The translations under genes and the position numbers were made by a program. A stretch of DNA of 36,722 bases from CAZMGT01 sp964565895 (GTDB taxonomy: Bacteria > Armatimonadota > Zipacnadia > UBA1398 > CAZMGT01), in NCBI GenBank assembly GCA_964565895.1, contig CAZMGT010000038.1:1-36722 (forward strand), in the 5' to 3' direction. The notes beneath the pieces are model-generated. The model worked only from the letters and a program-made list of their open reading frames with translations. It did no database searches and was not told the origin of the DNA. Of the stretch, positions 26,354 through 34,468 are shown one piece after another (positions within the stretch are counted from its first letter, which is position 1; each line of letters opens with the position of its first letter).

Positions 26354-26636
26354 CGGGTGATCGTGCTAGGCGGGGAGCTAGCGGTGCCCTGTAACCCGCA
26401 ATCCGCTATAGCGGGGCTGAATTCCTGCCCGAGGTGATGGTCGCTGGGGGCTGCCCGCCGCAAGCGGCGATGACGATTCGGTCCTGCGCATCGGCGCGCT
26501 GTGAACCCCGTCAGGTCCGGAAGGAAGCAGCGGTAAGCAGTTTGCGCCGGGTGCCGCAGCAAACCGGGTCTGAGCTGGCTACGGCGGTAACGCTCGGCGG
26601 TCCTCATCGGAGGCAGGTGCACGATCACCCGTTTTT
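26354..26636 (+). ncRNA. ffs: Large bacterial SRP RNA (Alu-domain type)
   Basis: The signal recognition particle RNA binds Ffh and directs nascent membrane and secreted proteins to the translocon. The conserved domain IV core TCAGGTCCGGAAGGAAGCAG lies at 26511-26530. The 5' part has the Alu-domain pattern of the Bacillus type RNA: GGTGCCCTGTAACC near 26382-26395 and the paired CCGC/GCGG stems that follow. The two ends form a perfect 13-base-pair helix: CGGGTGATCGTGC (26354-26366) with GCACGATCACCCG (26619-26631). A TTTTT run at 26632-26636 follows, so the terminal helix and T-run can end transcription. The gene stands just before dnaX, as in Bacillus subtilis. Confidence 0.95.
26619..26636 (+). 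terminator. Terminator-like end of the SRP RNA
   Basis: The 3' strand of the terminal helix (26619-26631) is directly followed by five T residues. The helix partner is the RNA's own 5' end, about 250 bases away, so this is not a classical compact hairpin but should still destabilise the transcript end. dnaX begins 55 bases further on; some read-through is likely. Confidence 0.45.
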
Positions 26637-26691
26637 CTGCAAGCTGCCGCTCGGGCGGCGGGGCGCGAGGCGAGGCGGATAACCTAAGCAA

Positions 26692-28200
26692 ATGGCCTAT
26701 CAGTCGCTATACCTCAAATATCGGCCGCAAACGTTCGAGGAGGTCATCGGCCAGGAGCACGTCTGCCGCACGCTGCAAAACTCGTTTGCCCAAGGCAAGG
26801 TGGCCCACGCCTACCTCCTCTGCGGCCCCCGCGGCACGGGGAAGACGACCACGGCACGGCTGATCGCCAAGGCCCTGTGCTGCGAGCAGGGGCCCACCCC
26901 GCACCCCTGCGGCAAGTGCGACGCCTGCGTGGGAATCCAAAACGACAGCCTGCTCGACGTGGTGGAGATCGACGCCGCCTCACACAACAAAGTGGAGGAC
27001 ATGCAAGAGCTGCGCCGCGTGGTGCACTATGCCCCCAGTGTCGCGCGGTGCAAGGTCTACATTATGGACGAGGTCCAGCGCCTGCGCGGCGACGCCTGGG
27101 ACGTGGTGCTTAAGACGATCGAGGAGCCGCCGGAATTTGTCTACTTCGTGTTCGCGACGACCGAGGTGCATCTTGTCCGCCCGACGATCCTCTCTCGCTG
27201 CCAGCGGTTCGACTTTCACAAGGTCCCCGTGCCGCAGATCGCGGAGCGGCTGAAGTATATTTGCGAGCAGGAGAAAATTGCCTACGAGGAGCCGGCGCTG
27301 CACGCTATTGCGCGGCTCGCCGACGGGTGCGTGCGCGACGCGATAACAATGCTCGACCAAATCGCGGCCTATGCCCAGGGGCCGCTGACCGTGGCCGACG
27401 TAAATACCGTGCTCGGGACGCTGGACGAGGAGCTTTTGTTTCGCTTTGCCGACATCGTCGCGCGGCGCGAGGCGGCGGAGGGCTTTGCGTTTATCAACGA
27501 TCTCGCCCAAGAGGGAAAGGATTTTGTGCAGGTGCTCGATGGGCTATCCGGGCACGTGCGCAACCTAATCCTGGTCAAGCTCGGCTGCCGCTCGGCAACG
27601 GCCCTGCAGGTAGATGAGCCCACGGTCGGCCGGCTCGCCGAGCAGGCGGAGCAGTTCTCCACCGCCCAGCTCCGCCAGATGCTCGAGCAACTGTCGCACG
27701 CGCGCAACGAAATCCGCTGGAACAGCCAGCACCGCACGGTGTTGGAGATGGCCTTTGTGGCGATGATCGCGCCGGAAAGCGAGGAGAGAGCGGGGGAGCC
27801 GGAGCTCGCCGCTGCGGAGCAGCCGGCCAATCCCCCGCCCGCGCAGGCCTCGCGCGAGTGGCAGCGCGTGGTCGTCGAGCTGAGCCGCGACTTTCCCGCG
27901 GCGGCGAACATTTTGGGCCAGACGACGTGCCAGCCCGAGGGCGAGGGGCGGCTGGTTATCTATTGCCGCGGGCCGTTCGACCGAAGCAAGGTCCAGGAAT
28001 GGCTGAGCGACGCCCGCGTGGGGCCGGCGATCGAGCGGGCGATCGAGGCCGTTTATGGGCGGAAGATGCAAGTGCGCGTGAGGGAGAGGGAGGGGGAAGA
28101 GGCGCCGGCGCAGGCGGGCGAGGCCGCCGTGCTGAGCATCTTCCCCGGGAGCCGCAAGCTGGAGGGCGACGCCGGCGAAACGGAGGAACAGGGCCAATGA
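26692..28200 (+). CDS. dnaX: DNA polymerase III subunit gamma/tau
   Basis: A 502-residue AAA+ clamp loader subunit that loads the beta sliding clamp and links the polymerase cores. MAYQSLYLKYRPQTFEEV is the usual start. The Walker A motif is GPRGTGKT (45-52), the zinc-binding cysteines are at about 64, 73, 76 and 79, and the Walker B motif is DEVQ at 126-129, where most DnaX proteins have DEVH. The sensor 1 region (FVFATTEVH) and SRCQRFDF are intact. The C-terminal part after residue 360 is short and acidic, and includes the domain III/V-like segment up to GRKMQVRV. There is no A-rich slippery heptamer, so a programmed shorter gamma form is not indicated. It is followed by ybaB with an ATGA overlap and recR. 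Confidence 0.97.
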   Translation: MAYQSLYLKYRPQTFEEVIGQEHVCRTLQNSFAQGKVAHAYLLCGPRGTGKTTTARLIAKALCCEQGPTPHPCGKCDACVGIQNDSLLDVVEIDAASHNKVEDMQELRRVVHYAPSVARCKVYIMDEVQRLRGDAWDVVLKTIEEPPEFVYFVFATTEVHLVRPTILSRCQRFDFHKVPVPQIAERLKYICEQEKIAYEEPALHAIARLADGCVRDAITMLDQIAAYAQGPLTVADVNTVLGTLDEELLFRFADIVARREAAEGFAFINDLAQEGKDFVQVLDGLSGHVRNLILVKLGCRSATALQVDEPTVGRLAEQAEQFSTAQLRQMLEQLSHARNEIRWNSQHRTVLEMAFVAMIAPESEERAGEPELAAAEQPANPPPAQASREWQRVVVELSRDFPAAANILGQTTCQPEGEGRLVIYCRGPFDRSKVQEWLSDARVGPAIERAIEAVYGRKMQVRVREREGEEAPAQAGEAAVLSIFPGSRKLEGDAGETEEQGQ

Positions 28201-28526
28201 TGGGTTTGGGAAATATCATGAAGCAGCTCGCCAAGCTGCAGGAGGATCTCGCGGCGGTGCAGGAGGAGCTGGCCGAGCTGCGCGTGCAGGGTTCCGCCGG
28301 CGGGGGGGTGGTCGTGGCCACCGTCTCGGGCACGGGCGAGCTGTGCGACATTACCATCGCCCCCGAGGCCGTGGACCCCGAGGACGTGCCCATGCTCCAA
28401 GACCTAATCGTCGCCGCGGTGCGCGAGGCGCAGCGGCAAGCGGCCCAGACGCGGCAGGAGAAGATGAGCGCGCTTACCGCGGGCCTGCCCATTCCCCCGG
28501 GGCTGCAGATTCCCGGGCTGATGTAA
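28197..28526 (+). CDS. ybaB: YbaB/EbfC family nucleoid-associated protein
   Basis: A 109-residue DNA-binding protein. MMGLGNIMKQLAKLQEDLAA starts the long N-terminal helix, followed by the Gly-rich beta segment GGGVVVATVSGTGEL and the helical C-terminus. These proteins form tweezer-like dimers that bind DNA and affect nucleoid structure and recombination. ATG 28197 overlaps the dnaX stop as ATGA, with GGAGGA 9 bases before it, so the two genes are translationally coupled. The order dnaX-ybaB-recR is widely conserved. A short Pro/Gly tail (PIPPGLQIPGLM) closes the protein. Confidence 0.93.
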   Translation: MMGLGNIMKQLAKLQEDLAAVQEELAELRVQGSAGGGVVVATVSGTGELCDITIAPEAVDPEDVPMLQDLIVAAVREAQRQAAQTRQEKMSALTAGLPIPPGLQIPGLM

Positions 28527-28535
28527 GGGGGAGAG

Positions 28536-29138
28536 ATGCTTAGCTATTCCGCGCCGCTGGAGCGGTTGATCGCGGCGCTGCAAAAGCTGCCCGGGGTGGG
28601 GCCGAAAACGGCGCAGCGGCTGGCGTTTTTTCTCCTGCGCTGCCCCGAGGAGCAGGCGCGCGAGCTCGCCGAGGCGATCGTCGAGGCCAAGCGGACGATC
28701 CGCTACTGCAAGCGCTGCTTTAACTTTACCGACCAGGAGCTATGCCCCATTTGCGCGGATGAGCGGCGCGACCAAAGCAAAATTTGCGTCGTCGCCGAGC
28801 CCCAGGACCTAATGGCCATGGAGCGCACGCGCGAGTATAACGGGCTGTATCATGTGCTCGGGGGAATGCTCGCCCCGATCGACGGCATCGGGCCGGACGA
28901 CCTGCGCATTCGCGAGCTTTTGGCGCGGCTGCAGACGGAGCCCGTGGAGGAGGTTATCCTGGCGCTCAACCCCGTGGTCGAGGGCGACGCCACGGCGAAC
29001 TATATCGCGCAGCTCATTAAGCCGCTGGGCAAGTTTCGCGTAACGCGGATTGCCAGCGGGCTGCCCGTGGGGGGCGACCTGGACTACGCCGACCAAGTGA
29101 CCATCGCCAAGGCGCTTGCCGGCAGATATGAGCTTTAG
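28536..29138 (+). CDS. recR: Recombination mediator protein RecR
   Basis: A 200-residue RecR that forms rings on DNA and, with RecO (and RecF), loads RecA at gaps. It has the helix-hairpin-helix LPGVGPKTAQRLAF (18-31), the four-cysteine zinc site Cys58, Cys61, Cys70 and Cys73, and the Toprim segment ICVVAEPQDLMAMERT with the usual GLYHVLGG. The length and motifs are normal. It begins 9 bases after ybaB with GGGGGAGAG as ribosome site, so it is part of the SRP-dnaX-ybaB-recR block. The following 140 bases hold the pdxS promoter. Confidence 0.97.
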   Translation: MLSYSAPLERLIAALQKLPGVGPKTAQRLAFFLLRCPEEQARELAEAIVEAKRTIRYCKRCFNFTDQELCPICADERRDQSKICVVAEPQDLMAMERTREYNGLYHVLGGMLAPIDGIGPDDLRIRELLARLQTEPVEEVILALNPVVEGDATANYIAQLIKPLGKFRVTRIASGLPVGGDLDYADQVTIAKALAGRYEL

Positions 29139-29147
29139 GGGCGATCC

Positions 29148-29176
29148 TTGGCGAACGGGCGTGGGCGTGCTACACT
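29148..29176 (+). promoter_or_regulatory. Sigma-70-type promoter of pdxST
   Basis: TTGGCG at 29148-29153 and TACACT at 29171-29176 are 17 bases apart, and TGC directly precedes the -10 box as an extended element. The start site would be near 29183, about 96 bases before the pdxS ATG. This is the clearest promoter in the window. Confidence 0.65.
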
Positions 29177-29188
29177 GGAGGTCTCCAG
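29175..29188. promoter_or_regulatory. Inverted repeat over the pdxST transcription start
   Basis: CTGGAG-GT-CTCCAG covers the last two bases of the -10 box and the predicted start site. This is where a repressor site would block initiation, or it could form a small hairpin at the 5' end of the mRNA. No regulator gene is seen nearby. Confidence 0.4.
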
Positions 29189-29278
29189 CGCAGCGTAGTG
29201 CGTGCAGGGCGAGCGGACGCCGGTGCCTACGGTTTGCGAACCGGCGCGGGCGAGCAGCGCTGGTGGAGGTGGAGCTTG

Positions 29279-30169
29279 ATGGACGAAGCGGTTAGGGCTA
29301 CCTGGCGGACAAAAGTGGGCCTCGCGGAGATGCTCAAAGGCGGGGTGATTATGGATGTCACCAACGCCGAGCAGGCACGCATTGCCGAGGACGCCGGCGC
29401 GGTCGCCGTGATGGCCCTGGAGCGCGTTCCCGCGGACATCCGCGCCCAGGGCGGCGTGGCGCGCATGGCCGACCCGGAGAAGATTATCGAGATTCAAGAG
29501 GCGGTAAGCATTCCCGTAATGGCCAAGGCGCGCATTGGGCATTTTGCCGAGGCCCAGATTTTGCAGGCGCTGAAGGTGGACTATATCGACGAGAGCGAGG
29601 TCCTTACCCCGGCGGACGAGGAGCACCACATCGACAAGCACGCGTTTGACGTGCCGTTTGTCTGCGGGTGCCGCGACCTGGGCGAGGCCCTGCGGCGCAT
29701 TGCCGAGGGCGCGGCGATGATCCGCACCAAAGGCGAGGCGGGCTCGGGCAACGTTGTCGAGGCCGTGCGCCACATGCGCTTGGTGATGAGCGAGATCCGC
29801 AAGATCCACAGCATGCCCAAGGACGAGCTGATGGCCGAGGCGAAGCGCCTGGGGGCGCCGTATGAGCTTGTGCTTGAGGTGCACGAGCTGGGGCGCCTGC
29901 CCGTGCCGAACTTCGCCGCGGGAGGCATTGCCACCCCCGCCGACGCCTCGCTGCTCATGCAGCTTGGCGCCGAGGCGATTTTCGTAGGCTCGGGGATCTT
30001 CAAGTCCGAGGACCCCGCGCGGCGAGCGAAGGCCATTGTGGATGCGGTGACCTATTACGACGACCCGAAGAAGCTGGCCGAGATCTCCCGCGGCCTGGGC
30101 GAGGCGATGCCCGGGATCGATGTGCACACGCTGGACGAAAAGGAGCTGCTCGCCGTGCGCGGCTGGTAG
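29279..30169 (+). CDS. pdxS: Pyridoxal 5'-phosphate synthase subunit PdxS
   Basis: A 296-residue PdxS (Snz family). It builds pyridoxal 5'-phosphate from ribose 5-phosphate, glyceraldehyde 3-phosphate and ammonia supplied by PdxT, in a 12+12 complex. The lysines that carry the intermediates fit Lys83 (MAKARIGH) and Lys151 (RTKGEAGSGN), two residues beyond the Bacillus numbering. The motifs IDESEVLTPADEEHHIDK and NFAAGGIATPADA are intact. ATG 29279 is preceded by GGAGGT at 8 bases. pdxT follows after 44 bases. This pathway is independent of deoxyxylulose phosphate and is common in Gram-positives, Archaea and many other phyla, not in enterobacteria. Confidence 0.98.
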   Translation: MDEAVRATWRTKVGLAEMLKGGVIMDVTNAEQARIAEDAGAVAVMALERVPADIRAQGGVARMADPEKIIEIQEAVSIPVMAKARIGHFAEAQILQALKVDYIDESEVLTPADEEHHIDKHAFDVPFVCGCRDLGEALRRIAEGAAMIRTKGEAGSGNVVEAVRHMRLVMSEIRKIHSMPKDELMAEAKRLGAPYELVLEVHELGRLPVPNFAAGGIATPADASLLMQLGAEAIFVGSGIFKSEDPARRAKAIVDAVTYYDDPKKLAEISRGLGEAMPGIDVHTLDEKELLAVRGW

Positions 30170-30213
30170 GCCCCGGGCAGCTTAGCTATCCCCATGCGCG
30201 AGGTTGCTCCGCG

Positions 30214-30813
30214 ATGAGTGATTCCCCGTTTTGGGTGGGCGTGCTTGGCCTGCAGGGAGCGTTTGCCAAGCACCTGGAGGTGCTGGAGCGCTGCCGCGCG
30301 CCCGCGCGACTGGTGCGCACGGCGGAGGAGCTCGAGGACATCGCCGGGCTAATTATCCCCGGGGGCGAGAGCACGACGCTGGGCACGCTGATTACCCGCT
30401 GGGGGCTGGCCGAGCCCCTGCGCGCCAGGGCGCGCGAGGGGATGCCCATTATGGGCACCTGCGCCGGCCTGATCCTCCTCGCCAAGGAGATCGTGGGAAG
30501 CGACCAGTTTCGCCTGGGGCTGATGGATATTACCGTGCGGCGCAATGCATTCGGCCGCCAGGTAGACAGCTTCGAGCAGGACATTTCGATAAAGGGCATC
30601 GCCGGCGGGCCGGTGCGCGCGGTGTTTATTCGCGCGCCGGTAATCGAAGAGGTGCGCGACGGGGCGGAGGCCCTGGCCGAGGTTGAGGCGGGGATCGTCG
30701 CCGCGCGGCAGGGCCGGCTGCTTGCCCTGGCCTTTCACCCGGAGCTTACCGAGGACACCCGCCTGCACGAGCACTTTTTGGCCATGGTGCGCGAGTTTGC
30801 GAAGGGAGGCTAG
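30214..30813 (+). CDS. pdxT: Pyridoxal 5'-phosphate synthase glutaminase subunit PdxT
   Basis: A 199-residue class I glutaminase that supplies ammonia to PdxS. The catalytic triad is Cys83 in GTCAGLILLA, with His175 and Glu177 in FHPEL. The N-terminal GVLGLQGAFAKH and PGGESTT motifs are typical, as is NAFGRQVDSFE. The gene is directly downstream of pdxS, with GAGG about 10 bases before ATG 30214. Both subunits are complete, so the B6 pathway should work. Confidence 0.97.
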   Translation: MSDSPFWVGVLGLQGAFAKHLEVLERCRAPARLVRTAEELEDIAGLIIPGGESTTLGTLITRWGLAEPLRARAREGMPIMGTCAGLILLAKEIVGSDQFRLGLMDITVRRNAFGRQVDSFEQDISIKGIAGGPVRAVFIRAPVIEEVRDGAEALAEVEAGIVAARQGRLLALAFHPELTEDTRLHEHFLAMVREFAKGG

Positions 30814-30896
30814 CCGCTCCGCGCTCGCCAATGCCCGCACAAGCCGCCGCTACCACCGCTCAGCGCGCGCTGGCCATCTCCGGCCAGGAGGCGATC

Positions 30897-31658
30897 ATGG
30901 GCGGGCGCGCGCGGCTGGTGCATCTGGTTTATAGCGATCGCGCTCTGCCCCCCGAATTCCACGGGCTCGTGGCATATCAGCTTACCGACCTGCACCTGCG
31001 CTGGCCGAGCAGGCTCTATCGCCAGCTCATAGAGTTCGTCAGTGGGGTGCGCGCGGACCTCTGGCTGCTTACCGGCGACCTTTTGGAGACGGGGCGCGCG
31101 CTGGAGCTCGTCGCCCGGCTGGTGCGCCACCTGGACGCCGAGCACGGCGTGTTTGGCGTGTTGGGAAACAACGACCATCGGGCAATAGCCCCCGCGCGCA
31201 CGCCGGCGGAGGTGCTCGAGGAGCTGGGCGTGCGCGTTTTGTGCAACTGCGCCACGGCAATTACGCGGGGCAGCGCGCGGCTGTGGCTCGCCGGGGTGGA
31301 CGACCCGAGCTGGTGGCAGGACGACGTTGCCGCGGCGCTCGCCGATGTGCCCGAGGGCGAGGTAAGCGTTCTCCTTGCCCACTCGCCGGACTGCGTGTGG
31401 GAGGCGGCGGAGCATCGCGCGGGGCTTATTCTCTGCGGCCACACGCACGGGGGGCAGTTGTGCTTGCCGGTGATCGGCGCTCTGCAGGCGGGGACGAAGC
31501 GGCGCAACGTGGGGCGGAGGTTCGCCAGCGGGGTGCTTCGCGTGGGTGAGTCGCTCGTTTACGTCTGCCGCGGGCTGGGGACGAGCTGGGTCCCCATTCG
31601 CCTGTTTTGCCCGCGCGAGGTGGCGCGGATTGAGTTCCGCCGTGCGGCGGAGAGCTAG
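30897..31658 (+). CDS. Metallophosphoesterase (YkuE-like)
   Basis: A 253-residue calcineurin-like phosphoesterase. Metal ligands are Asp31 and His33 in TDLHLRW, Asp61 in TGDLL, Asn91 in GNNDH (where many relatives have GNHD), a further His in LLAHSPD and the GHTHGGQ motif. The family is close to YkuE-type enzymes, often membrane-associated, whose natural substrates are mostly unknown (phosphoesters, possibly UDP-lipids). ATG 30897 was chosen because AGGAGG lies 5 bases upstream; the longer frame has no ribosome site and only polar residues. It begins 83 bases after pdxT and may be read from the same transcript. No signal peptide is seen. Confidence 0.85.
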   Translation: MGGRARLVHLVYSDRALPPEFHGLVAYQLTDLHLRWPSRLYRQLIEFVSGVRADLWLLTGDLLETGRALELVARLVRHLDAEHGVFGVLGNNDHRAIAPARTPAEVLEELGVRVLCNCATAITRGSARLWLAGVDDPSWWQDDVAAALADVPEGEVSVLLAHSPDCVWEAAEHRAGLILCGHTHGGQLCLPVIGALQAGTKRRNVGRRFASGVLRVGESLVYVCRGLGTSWVPIRLFCPREVARIEFRRAAES

Positions 31659-31725
31659 GCGGGCGTGGGGCACCGGCGCGCGGGCGGACAGGGCGGCAAG
31701 GAGTATCCCCGCGGGAGGGGAAATA

Positions 31726-31737
31726 CGTTCGCGAACG
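31726..31737. promoter_or_regulatory. 12-base palindrome upstream of the sulfatase gene
   Basis: CGTTCGCGAACG is a perfect palindrome in the 141-base gap between the metallophosphoesterase and sulfatase genes, 63 bases before the sulfatase start. It may be an operator, but GC-rich palindromes of this length can occur by chance. Confidence 0.25.
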
Positions 31738-31799
31738 CGCTGGCGCCATGGGGTGGGCCGGCGCATCGCGCAGAGGATATCGCGCCAGGAGGCGGTGGT

Positions 31800-33257
31800 A
31801 TGAACAGGCGAAAGTTTCTTCGGGCAGTGGGCGTTGGCGCGGCAAGCCTTGCCGTGCCCTACATCCGCCGGGCGGCGGCGCAGCCGCGCAAGCCGAACAT
31901 TGTGTTTATCCTGGCCGACGACTTGGGCTACGGCCACCTCGGCTGCTATGGGCAGGAGAAGATCCTCACTCCGAACATCGATCGCCTCGCCGCGGAGGGT
32001 ATGCGCTTTACGCAGTTTTACGCCGGCTATACGGTGTGCGCGCCCTCGCGCAGCGTGCTCATGACGGGCCTGCACACGGGGCACACGCCGGTGCGCACAA
32101 ACGGCGGCGGAGCTTCGCTATGGGACGACGAGGTTACCGTGGCCGAGGTGCTCAAGCAGGCGGGCTATGCCACGGGCGGGTTTGGCAAGTGGGGCCTGGG
32201 CATGGGGGGCACGCCGGGTGTGCCCTATAAGCAAGGTTTCGACGAGTTCTATGGTTATTACCACCAGGTTCACGCGCACTTTTACTATCCGTTTTGGATT
32301 TGGCACAACGACCAGAAAATGCTCCTCCCCGGCAACGACAACGGAAAGCGCGAGCAATATGTCCCCGACGTGCTGCACGAGAAGGCCGTGGAGTTCATCC
32401 GCACGCAGGCGAAGCGGGGCCGGCCGTTTTTCTGCTATATCCCCACGACGATCCCCCACGTGGAGCTTGTCGTGCCCGAGGATTCTGAGCGGCCCTATCG
32501 CGGGAAGTTTCCCAAGATAACGATCAACGACCCGCGCACGGGCTATATCGGGAGCGACGACGCCTATGCCACCTATGCCGGGATGGTAAGCAGGATGGAC
32601 GGCAACGTGGGGCACATCCTCGAGGTTCTGCGCGAGCTGGGGATCGAGGAGAACACGGTGGTCTTTTTCAGCAGCGACAACGGGCCGCAGCTTGGGCCGT
32701 GGAAGCCGCTGTGCGACTTCTTCCGCGGCGCGGGGCCGCTGCGCGGGGGCAAGGGGGGCCTCTACGAGGGCGGGATTCGCGTGCCGTTTATCGCGCGCTG
32801 GCCGGGGAAGATTAAGCCCGGGTCGGTAAGCGAGCACATCGGCGGGTTTCAGGATATTATGCCCACGCTCGCCGAGCTTGCCGGCGTTGCCCCGCCGAAG
32901 AACGACGGCCTGTCCATCGTCCCCACCCTCCTCGGCCAGCCGGAGCGCCAGCGCGAGCACGACTACCTTTACTGGAACACCGCCGGGCCGCAGGGGCCGA
33001 CCGCGGTGCGCATGGGGCGGTGGAAGGGCGTCAAACAGCGGCGCAAGCCCTGGGAGCTTTACGACCTTGACGCGGACATCGGCGAGACAAAGGACATCGC
33101 CGCGGAGCACCCGGACATCGTGGCCAAGATCGAGACCATCGCCCAGCAGGCATATACGCCCCCGCGGCCGCGGCCCGAACCGCCGGCGGGCGCGAAGCGG
33201 CCGAGGATTACCGACTATGTGCGCGGGCCGCGGGTAACGAAGAAAAACGCGCGCTAG
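31800..33257 (+). CDS. Secreted arylsulfatase-type sulfatase
   Basis: A 485-residue sulfatase of the alkaline phosphatase superfamily. The N-terminus (MNRRKFLRAVGVGAASLAVPYIRRAAA) is a twin-arginine-like export signal. The mature domain starts with PNIVFILADDLGYGHLGCYG, with metal-binding aspartates. The signature CAPSR (Cys80) is followed by SVLMTGLHTGH; the cysteine is converted to formylglycine, which needs a maturation enzyme (FGE or anSME) that is not in the window. FFSSDNGPQLG supplies further metal ligands. Such enzymes remove sulfate from glycans or aryl esters in the periplasm or outside. ATG 31800 has AGGAGG about 8 bases before it. The stop overlaps the convergent esterase stop by 4 bases. 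Confidence 0.92.
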   Translation: MNRRKFLRAVGVGAASLAVPYIRRAAAQPRKPNIVFILADDLGYGHLGCYGQEKILTPNIDRLAAEGMRFTQFYAGYTVCAPSRSVLMTGLHTGHTPVRTNGGGASLWDDEVTVAEVLKQAGYATGGFGKWGLGMGGTPGVPYKQGFDEFYGYYHQVHAHFYYPFWIWHNDQKMLLPGNDNGKREQYVPDVLHEKAVEFIRTQAKRGRPFFCYIPTTIPHVELVVPEDSERPYRGKFPKITINDPRTGYIGSDDAYATYAGMVSRMDGNVGHILEVLRELGIEENTVVFFSSDNGPQLGPWKPLCDFFRGAGPLRGGKGGLYEGGIRVPFIARWPGKIKPGSVSEHIGGFQDIMPTLAELAGVAPPKNDGLSIVPTLLGQPERQREHDYLYWNTAGPQGPTAVRMGRWKGVKQRRKPWELYDLDADIGETKDIAAEHPDIVAKIETIAQQAYTPPRPRPEPPAGAKRPRITDYVRGPRVTKKNAR

Positions 33258-34441
33258 GGGCGGCTGTGCGCCTTCCTCTCGGCCCAGCGGCCGCGCCACG
33301 GGCCGGAGGGCTGCTCCCTTCGCTCGGCGGGCGCGCGAAACAAAAGCGGCAAAAGCTCGTGCAAGTACCTCCGCCAGACGGTCCACGAGTGCGCGCCCTC
33401 GGTCTCGCGCCAGGTGTGCGCGATGCCTCGTGCGGCGAGGAGCTGGACGAGCTGCTGGCTCTGGGGGAGAAGCTTGTCGCGCTTGCCGCAGGCAACCCAC
33501 AGCAGGCGGAGCATGTCGTTTGCCCGCTGGGGCCGCGCGAGAAAGCGGCCGAGGATGTCCTCCGGCTGCCACAGGGCTGAGCTAAAGCCCGCGACATAGG
33601 CGAACGTGTCTAGGTTGTTCAGGCCGATGGCCAGCGCTTGCCCCCCGCCCATAGACAGCCCGGCGATCGCTCGGTGCTCCCTGTCCGCAACGACGCGAAA
33701 GCGCGACTCAACGAACGGGATGATGTCGCCGAGCAGGTCGCGCTCGAACTCGGTGATAACGTCGCGCATCCTGCCCGGGCCGACTTCGGCGCCGGTGTGC
33801 CCGAAGGGCATGACGATGATCAGGGGCTGTATTTGCCGCTCGGCGATGAGGTTGTCGGCGATAAAGTTTGCTCGGCCCACGGCCGTCCATGTCGCATCGT
33901 CGTCGCCGCGCCCGTGGAGGAGGTAAAGCACAGGGTAGCGGCGGTCGCCGCGCTCATAGCCCGGCGGGGTGTAGACGTGCAGCCGGCGCACGGCACTCAG
34001 CGCGCGCGAGCGATACCAAACGATATGCACCGCGCCCCGCGGGACCCACCGCGGGTCGTAAAACGCGGGCTTTTCCCCGAACACCTCGACGAGGCTGGAC
34101 ACGGCGCCTACGCCCGTTTTCACCCAGGGGTTTTGGGGGTCCACGACGCGCACGCCGTCGACAAGGAAGAAATAGGAGTAAATATCCGGCGGCAGGGGCC
34201 CGATGGTAAGCGACCACACACCGTCTTCGCCGCGGGTCATTGCGCTCCGCTGGCCTGCGACAACCTCGCCCCTAAGCAGCACCTGCTCCGCCCGCGGAGC
34301 ATAAAGCCGAAACGTTACCCGGCCGTCGGGCAATAGCTCCGGCGAGAGAACGGCCTTGCCCTGGCCGAGCGCCGCGCCACAGGCGACGAGCAAGAGCGCG
34401 CAAGCGAATAGCACCGCGCAATTTGAGCCTGTCCGTCTCAT
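33254..34441 (-). CDS. Exported esterase with N-terminal E-set domain (esterase D/feruloyl-esterase-like)
   Basis: A 395-residue alpha/beta hydrolase. The leader (LLFACALLLVACG-type, residues 9-22) fits either a lipoprotein signal with LVAC before Cys21 or a standard cleavage near residue 26. Residues 30-120 form an early-set beta domain of the CBM48/E-set type (VTFRLYAPRAEQVLLRGEV). The esterase domain follows, with VLYLLHGRGDDDATW, the nucleophile Ser263 in GLSMGGG, Asp322 (GKRDKLL) and His351 (GAHSW). Family members release ferulic, acetyl or other acyl groups from polysaccharides. ATG 34441 has GGAGGT 7 bases upstream. The FG-GAP gene lies 27 bases upstream in the same operon. Confidence 0.88.
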   Translation of the reverse strand: MRRTGSNCAVLFACALLLVACGAALGQGKAVLSPELLPDGRVTFRLYAPRAEQVLLRGEVVAGQRSAMTRGEDGVWSLTIGPLPPDIYSYFFLVDGVRVVDPQNPWVKTGVGAVSSLVEVFGEKPAFYDPRWVPRGAVHIVWYRSRALSAVRRLHVYTPPGYERGDRRYPVLYLLHGRGDDDATWTAVGRANFIADNLIAERQIQPLIIVMPFGHTGAEVGPGRMRDVITEFERDLLGDIIPFVESRFRVVADREHRAIAGLSMGGGQALAIGLNNLDTFAYVAGFSSALWQPEDILGRFLARPQRANDMLRLLWVACGKRDKLLPQSQQLVQLLAARGIAHTWRETEGAHSWTVWRRYLHELLPLLFRAPAERREQPSGPWRGRWAERKAHSRP

Positions 34442-34468
34442 ACTGCTCACCTCCCGATGTGTGACAGT

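Noticed and set aside
26692..28200. Programmed frameshift in dnaX making a short gamma form
   Set aside because: No A-rich slippery heptamer was found in the second half of the gene.
32118..33572. Long minus-strand frame opposite the sulfatase gene
   Set aside because: The sulfatase on the plus strand has clear motifs throughout; the opposite frame is low-complexity and Arg/Ala/Pro-rich.
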